Assembly: GCA_963793025.1 (NCBI GenBank)
Contig: CAWBYL010000009.1
Location: 186,001 to 250,000 of the forward strand
DNA: 64,000 bases
Direction of reading: 5' to 3'
DNA from: CAWBYL01 sp963793025
Lineage (GTDB): Bacteria > Actinomycetota > Acidimicrobiia > Acidimicrobiales > Acidimicrobilacustridaceae
The notes beneath the pieces are model-generated. The model was given only the letters and a program-made list of their open reading frames with translations, was not told the DNA's origin and searched no databases. Below are positions 61,600-64,000 of the stretch, in pieces. Numbering within the stretch: position 1 is the stretch's first letter; each line of letters starts with the position of its first letter. Position numbers and translations under genes: made by a program.

Positions 61600-61693
61600 G
61601 CGGTCCCCTGTCGCCGGTGCCGTCGGGGCCCCCGTGACCCGACCCGGCGGACGGTAACACGACGAAATCACAGGGCCCTCCGTCCTTCACCGT

Positions 61694-62161
61694 TCAGTCG
61701 TTCACCTCGGCCATGGAGGCGGCGAGCAGGGTCTCGTTCTCCTGGTGGGTCCGGGTGAGCGTGACCGAGCTCAGTCGCCAGCCGGCCGGCGTGCGCAGGG
61801 CGACGTTGTCGTAGAACCCGACGACCAGCCAGCAGTTCGGTCCCCCCGCCGCGACCTCGGGGCGGGCCCAGTGCTCGGCACGGACGTGGGCCCGGATGGT
61901 GGCGTGATCGCCATCGATGGCGATCAGGTGGTTCGTTATCGAATGGTGGGTCGCCGTCCACCCGGCGAATGCCCGCTTCGACCGCTGGCACCAGGCCTCA
62001 CGGGTCGTCGTGGTGATCGGGGCGCCGAGCGAGCTGAAGTCACAGGTGAACTCGTCGCACAGCACCGACCGGGGCAGCTCGTCCCAGTTCTTCGTGTCCG
62101 CCATGGTGGCGTAGCGGCTCATGAGCTCCACGAGCTCATCACGGTCGAGTGGTTCGGTCAT
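61694..62161 (-). CDS. NTF2/SnoaL-like protein
   Basis: A 155-residue cone-shaped NTF2-fold protein (RDELVELMSRYATMADTKNW, W-rich strand ending GFYDNVALRTPAGWRLSSV). Such proteins act as small hydrolases, isomerases, dehydratases or binding proteins in degradation pathways. The catalytic residues are not obvious. It is upstream of the TauD-like gene on the same strand with a 94-base gap. Confidence 0.85.
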   Translation of the reverse strand: MTEPLDRDELVELMSRYATMADTKNWDELPRSVLCDEFTCDFSSLGAPITTTTREAWCQRSKRAFAGWTATHHSITNHLIAIDGDHATIRAHVRAEHWARPEVAAGGPNCWLVVGFYDNVALRTPAGWRLSSVTLTRTHQENETLLAASMAEVND

Positions 62162-62381
62162 CGCTGTCTCCGTTTGCTCGGGGCCATCCGGCCCGACACC
62201 TCCTGCATCGTGCCCTCCGACCACCGCCGGAGGCTTCCCCGCCAGGCCGCAGGGCCCTCGGCGAGTCATCCGAGGACAGCGTGGCCAGTCTCGCCGGTGG
62301 GGAGCCGGGCCCGAGTTGGAACCGTGTCGAGCGCCCAGGCGTACGGTCGCGGTTGCGGGACGACGAGATCGGGAGGTCCGC

Positions 62382-63224
62382 ATGCCGAGCGCAGAAGAGG
62401 TTCGGGAGGGTCAGCGCGCGACGTGGGCGGGGCTGTCGGCCAGCTGGGACAAGTGGGACCACCTGATCACGAAGCAGCTGGGCCCGGTCGGCGCGGCGAT
62501 GATCGAGAGCCTCGGCATCGTTGACGGTCAGCGGCACCTCGACATCGCTTCGGGGACGGGCGAGCCCGGCCTCAGCATCGCTCGCCTCGCACCGCACGGA
62601 CGCGTCGTCCTCACGGATCTCGCGCCGGAGATGTTGGACGTAGCCGCGCGGCGAGCCGACGCGCAGGGGATCACGAACGTCGAGACGAAGGTGTGCAGCG
62701 CGGACGGCCTGCCCTTCGACGACGCCACGTTCGACAGCGTCTCTGTCCGTTTCGGCTACATGTTCTTCCCGGACGGCGCCAAAGCGACGGCTGAGCTCGC
62801 CCGGGTGCTGAAGCCGGGCGGTCGCGTCTGCGCCGCGGTGTGGGTCAGGCCCGAGGACAACCCGTGGACGACGATCCCCATGCGGGCCATCGCGGCCGAG
62901 GCGACCCTCGCCCCCACCGACCCGGATGGACCCAGCATGTTCCGGTGCGCGGCGCCGCGGTACGTCAGTGATCTCTACGCAGCCCAGGATCTGCACGACA
63001 TCGCCGAATGGGAGGTCGACCTCGAGCTCGTGACCTCGTCACCGGCGCAGTACTGGGAGATGATCAGCGAGCACGTGTCGCTCGCCGTCGCTGCGCTCGC
63101 TCGGGTCGCCCCGGCAACCCGCGAGCGCATCGCGGCCACCGTCATGGCCGAGGTGAGCACCTACGAATCGAGCGGCACGGTCCGGGTCCCTGGCGTGGCC
63201 CGCTGCATCGTGGGAACGAAGTGA
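62382..63224 (+). CDS. class I SAM-dependent methyltransferase (UbiE/COQ5-like), possibly acquired
   Basis: A 280-residue methyltransferase. HLDIASGTGEPGLSIA is the SAM loop, VVLTDLAPEMLDVA motif II, and ARVLKPGGRVCAAVWV the post-motif region of UbiE-type enzymes. It has a clear GGGAGGT upstream of ATG 62382, whereas most neighbours are leaderless. By eye its codons favour GCG, ACG and CCG where neighbours use GCC, ACC and CCC, which suggests transfer from another lineage. Substrate unknown. The 220 bases upstream (62162-62381) hold no gene that I can see. Confidence 0.85.
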   Translation: MPSAEEVREGQRATWAGLSASWDKWDHLITKQLGPVGAAMIESLGIVDGQRHLDIASGTGEPGLSIARLAPHGRVVLTDLAPEMLDVAARRADAQGITNVETKVCSADGLPFDDATFDSVSVRFGYMFFPDGAKATAELARVLKPGGRVCAAVWVRPEDNPWTTIPMRAIAAEATLAPTDPDGPSMFRCAAPRYVSDLYAAQDLHDIAEWEVDLELVTSSPAQYWEMISEHVSLAVAALARVAPATRERIAATVMAEVSTYESSGTVRVPGVARCIVGTK

Positions 63225-63385
63225 GGCACCACCGGAGAGGACCGGACGGCCTCGGTCTGTGCACAGCCGGGAGCCGTTAACCCCATTCAAGTCACAGGGT
63301 TGTACCTCTTCCTCCTCACAGGGGACCGCTCCTACGGTTGGGCGGCGAGCCGGAGACGCGGCCATCGCACGATGAGGGAGCAGCC

Positions 63386-63622
63386 ATGACCGCATACGAG
63401 ATCACCCTGAGGGACCAGACCGTCCAGCGCATCGAACGGGCCGACGCCTACGCGCAGGAGGGGCAGCTGACGACGTTCTTCCGAACCGGCTCGCAGCGCC
63501 AGGTCGTCGACTGCTGGAGCATCCGCCTGGCCAGCATCCGGACCTCGGAGATCCTCGTGGTGCGCCGCATGGAGGACGAGCCCGGCACGTCCTCCGTCAC
63601 CGAACTGCCTCTCGCCGTCTGA
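63386..63622 (+). CDS. small protein of unknown function
   Basis: A 78-residue, probably beta-rich protein (YEITLRDQTVQRIERADAY, TFFRTGSQRQVVDCWSIRLA). ATG 63386 follows AGGGAG by 7 bases. A TACGGT about 50 bases upstream could be its -10 box. It is the last gene before the tandem-repeat block. No family is recognised. Confidence 0.6.
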   Translation: MTAYEITLRDQTVQRIERADAYAQEGQLTTFFRTGSQRQVVDCWSIRLASIRTSEILVVRRMEDEPGTSSVTELPLAV

Positions 63623-63644
63623 TCTGCCAGGCCGCGCCGGCGGG

Positions 63645-63957
63645 CCGACGGCGAAGCCGACGCAGCTCCAGTCAGGTCGCGGAGCCGCCAGGCGCAGCGA
63701 CGAGGGGGCGTGGGGGCCGACGGCGAAGCCGACGCAGCTCCAGTCAGGTCGCGGAGCCGCCAGGCGCAGCGACGAGGGGGCGTGCGGGCCGACGGCGAAG
63801 CCGACGCAGCTCCAGTGAGGTCGCGGAGCCGCCAGGCGCAGCGACGAGGGGGCGTGGGGGCCGACGGCGAAGCCGACGCAGCTCCAGTGAGGTCGCGGAG
63901 CCGCCAGGCGCAGCGACGAGGGGGCGTGCGGGCCGACGGCGAAGCCGACGCAGCTCC
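63645..63957. repeat. 72-bp tandem repeat, four copies plus a partial fifth
   Basis: Copies start at 63645, 63717, 63789, 63861 and 63933 (partial, 25 bp). They are almost identical. Two variable positions carry information: the base near the copy end alternates G, C, G, C (GTGGGG versus GTGCGG), and CAGTCAGG in copies 1-2 becomes CAGTGAGG in copies 3-4. The array therefore looks like a duplicated 144-bp dimer. It makes up most of the 378-base gene-free end of the window. No function is evident. Confidence 0.9.
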
Positions 63958-63968
63958 GCTGCGAAATG

Positions 63969-64000
63969 TCACGGGACGTAGGCGCCGAGCCAGGCCAGCG
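63969..64000 (-). CDS. possible 3' end of a gene that continues beyond the window
   Basis: On the minus strand one frame reads LAWLGAYVP then a stop at 63969-63971. Nine codons are too few for a firm call, but the composition is protein-like and a gene end is expected here. Confidence 0.25.
   Translation of the reverse strand, partial: LAWLGAYVP

Noticed and set aside
63645..63957. Tandem array considered as a CRISPR
   Set aside because: There are no unique spacers; the units adjoin directly at exactly 72 bp and no cas gene is present.
63448..63972. A 174-residue minus-strand frame with 24-residue repeats
   Set aside because: The repeats follow from a 72-bp DNA period that is a multiple of three. 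Both strands are open, the sequence is Ala/Arg/Pro-rich, and it overlaps a more plausible gene at 63386-63622.

Overview
The window is GC-rich, densely packed bacterial chromosome with short intergenic gaps, many 1- or 4-base stop/start overlaps and frequent GTG starts. A complete Pup-proteasome locus, a fused FbiC (coenzyme F420), a TatB/TatC/HelY block and a DUF3151 protein point to an actinobacterium. Gene order around the proteasome matches that remembered for mycobacteria, but nothing else is mycobacterial. An Acidimicrobiia-like lineage is my best guess; that placement is inference. I saw no rRNA, tRNA, CRISPR, insertion sequence or prophage.

Layout. 1-5426 (minus): the 5' end of an M20 amidohydrolase, a degenerate lipid-kinase-like gene, helY, tatC, tatB-like and a zinc-ribbon gene. 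5615-7074: a glycerophosphodiesterase facing lepB. 7125-15724 (minus): pafC, pafB, pafA, prcA, prcB, pup, dop and mpa, a full pupylation and proteasome pathway. 15963-16199: a divergent ferredoxin. 16288-19445 (minus): a MarP-like protease, then trmI-ttuA-ttuB, a tRNA T-loop modification set with a ubiquitin-fold sulfur carrier. 19504-25333 (minus): three small membrane genes, a LON-N protein, DacB, a split ADP-forming acyl-CoA synthetase and its TetR regulator. 25394-30752 (plus): an unknown gene, a FIST protein, then transketolase, transaldolase and 6-phosphogluconolactonase.

A long near-perfect palindrome (30766-30833) separates this from a minus-strand operon of response regulator, sensor kinase, membrane glycosyltransferase-like protein and epimerase (30864-35218). 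Divergent from it is a tightly coupled plus-strand operon (35360-39668): DUF2064, a polytopic molybdopterin oxidoreductase, a small membrane protein, a methyltransferase, a GT2 and MTAP, followed by fbiC and a LOG-family gene. 43426-46148 holds an unusual trio: a cysteine-cluster protein, a McrB-like AAA+ ATPase and a McrC/DUF2357-like partner. 46155-64000 is mostly housekeeping (typA, a GH13 glucosidase, RNase D, rhodanese, MobA-like, pyruvate kinase, SirB1-like, a second glycerophosphodiesterase, FAD oxidase, lytic transglycosylase, AlkA-like, cyclophilin, TauD). It ends in a 72-bp tandem-repeat block.

Two general points. First, about twenty genes have a TAnnnT hexamer ending 6-8 bases before the start codon, so leaderless transcription looks common here; this helped choose starts. 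Second, three otherwise well-conserved genes (transketolase, GH13 twice, cyclophilin) carry single-base frameshifts. These look more like assembly errors than decay, but cannot be settled from the sequence alone.
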